Below the pieces are notes generated by a model, which was not told the DNA's origin, made no database searches, and saw only the letters and a list, made by a program, of their open reading frames with translations. Below, one piece after another: positions 63,557 to 64,000 of a stretch of DNA of 64,000 nt. The stretch's first letter is position 1, and each line of letters begins with the position of its first letter. The translations under genes were made by a program, and so were the position numbers. Source of the DNA: Bacteroidota bacterium (lineage in GTDB: Bacteria > Bacteroidota > Bacteroidia > Chitinophagales > LD1); contig JADKJG010000001.1 of assembly GCA_016722375.1 (NCBI GenBank), forward strand, positions 375,824 through 439,823, given 5' to 3'.

Positions 63557-64000
63557 TTATCTGGTTAAGAAAGATAGAAGAGGTGTTTTTTAAATTTCTG
63601 ATGCGTGCTTCGGCTGCCGTGGTGGCATTGCTTTTAGGCTCTCTGCTATACACTATTATTCGCAAAGGCTTGCCTTATATGAGTTGGGACATGGTCAGCA
63701 AAGTTCCGCAAGGAGGTTTTTATATTGGTAAAGAGGGAGGAATATTAAATGCTATCACCGGTTCACTTATCATGACCGGTGGCGCCACCGCGCTGGGGCT
63801 TGCTATCAGCATACCGGTGGTGCTCTATATCAATGTATTTCTTAAAAGAAAATCTGCTGTTGGTCATTTGCTCCGTCTGGTAACCGATATCTTGTTTGGA
63901 ATTCCTTCCATTGTTTATGGAGCCTTTGGTTTCACCATCATGGTTTATTTTGGTTTAAGAACTTCCCTCCTCGCCGGAATATTGACCGTCACTCTTCTCA
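63553..64000 (+). CDS. pstA: Phosphate ABC transporter permease PstA, 3' truncated by the window
   Basis: 149 residues visible, no stop before the window end. The start ATG at 63553 overlaps the pstC stop by 4 bases. Translation gives an N-terminal helix (RASAAVVALLLGSLLYTIIR), then GGFYIGKEGGILNAITGSLI, ISIPVVLYINVFLK and ILFGIPSIVYGAFGFTIMVY, matching PstA. pstB and phoU are presumably beyond the edge. Confidence 0.9.
   Translation, partial: MIIWLRKIEEVFFKFLMRASAAVVALLLGSLLYTIIRKGLPYMSWDMVSKVPQGGFYIGKEGGILNAITGSLIMTGGATALGLAISIPVVLYINVFLKRKSAVGHLLRLVTDILFGIPSIVYGAFGFTIMVYFGLRTSLLAGILTVTLL

Overview
The window looks like a draft chromosome segment of a free-living Bacteroidetes bacterium (Chitinophagales/Saprospirales-like by gene content; no ribosomal marker is present to place it further). 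The evidence is type IX secretion (T9SS) sorting tails of both kinds, PorP/SprF and OmpA-type T9SS partners, a GSCFA protein, a BT_3928-like DoxX protein, bacillithiol-type bshB1, and repeated TAnnTTTG promoter -7 elements. No rRNA, tRNA, CRISPR, prophage or transposase was recognised.

Layout. 1-16.4 kb: tail of a T9SS cargo protein, a nucleoside transporter, folP, a DoxX/MauE-like protein, a broken DppB-type permease, a coupled TPR protein/outer-membrane barrel pair, a GSCFA protein, a second T9SS cargo, and a sulfur module (MBL-rhodanese enzyme plus TauE exporter). 16.6-28.7 kb: two unrecognised proteins around a 21-bp-periodic array, then pgk, clpB, a frameshifted TonB-dependent receptor, a thioesterase plus TsaC/Sua5-family pair, and a repeat-flanked gene behind a second 21-bp-phased array. 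28.7-50 kb: a T9SS type B locus reading leftwards: a giant secreted repeat protein of about 5,970 aa (now in three frames), then PorP/SprF, then an OmpA/TPR/PD40 protein. 50.3-52 kb: an unrecognised protein and a small HTH protein diverging from a third 21-bp array. 52-64 kb: prfB with its programmed +1 frameshift, a SirB1-like protein, topA, a PLP enzyme, a periplasmic-binding-like protein, guaA, a frameshifted bshB1, and the start of pstSCA.

The most unusual signal is three AT-rich arrays with an exact 21-bp period (17721-17930, 27294-27419, 51350-51517). Each ends at a TAnnTTTG promoter of an unrecognised or regulatory gene. Three neighbouring products (at 17986, 27502 and 50306) share a layout of a cytosolic helical N-terminal part followed by a beta-rich C-terminal part, and an HTH protein sits beside the third array. 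This could be one unlinked regulon.

The giant protein holds 35 SprB/PKD-like units in a strict A-B-C order, plus eight copies of an 84-aa unit. Five frame breaks or indel groups, several in homopolymers, affect four genes. They could be consensus errors or real decay, so reading frames there are provisional.
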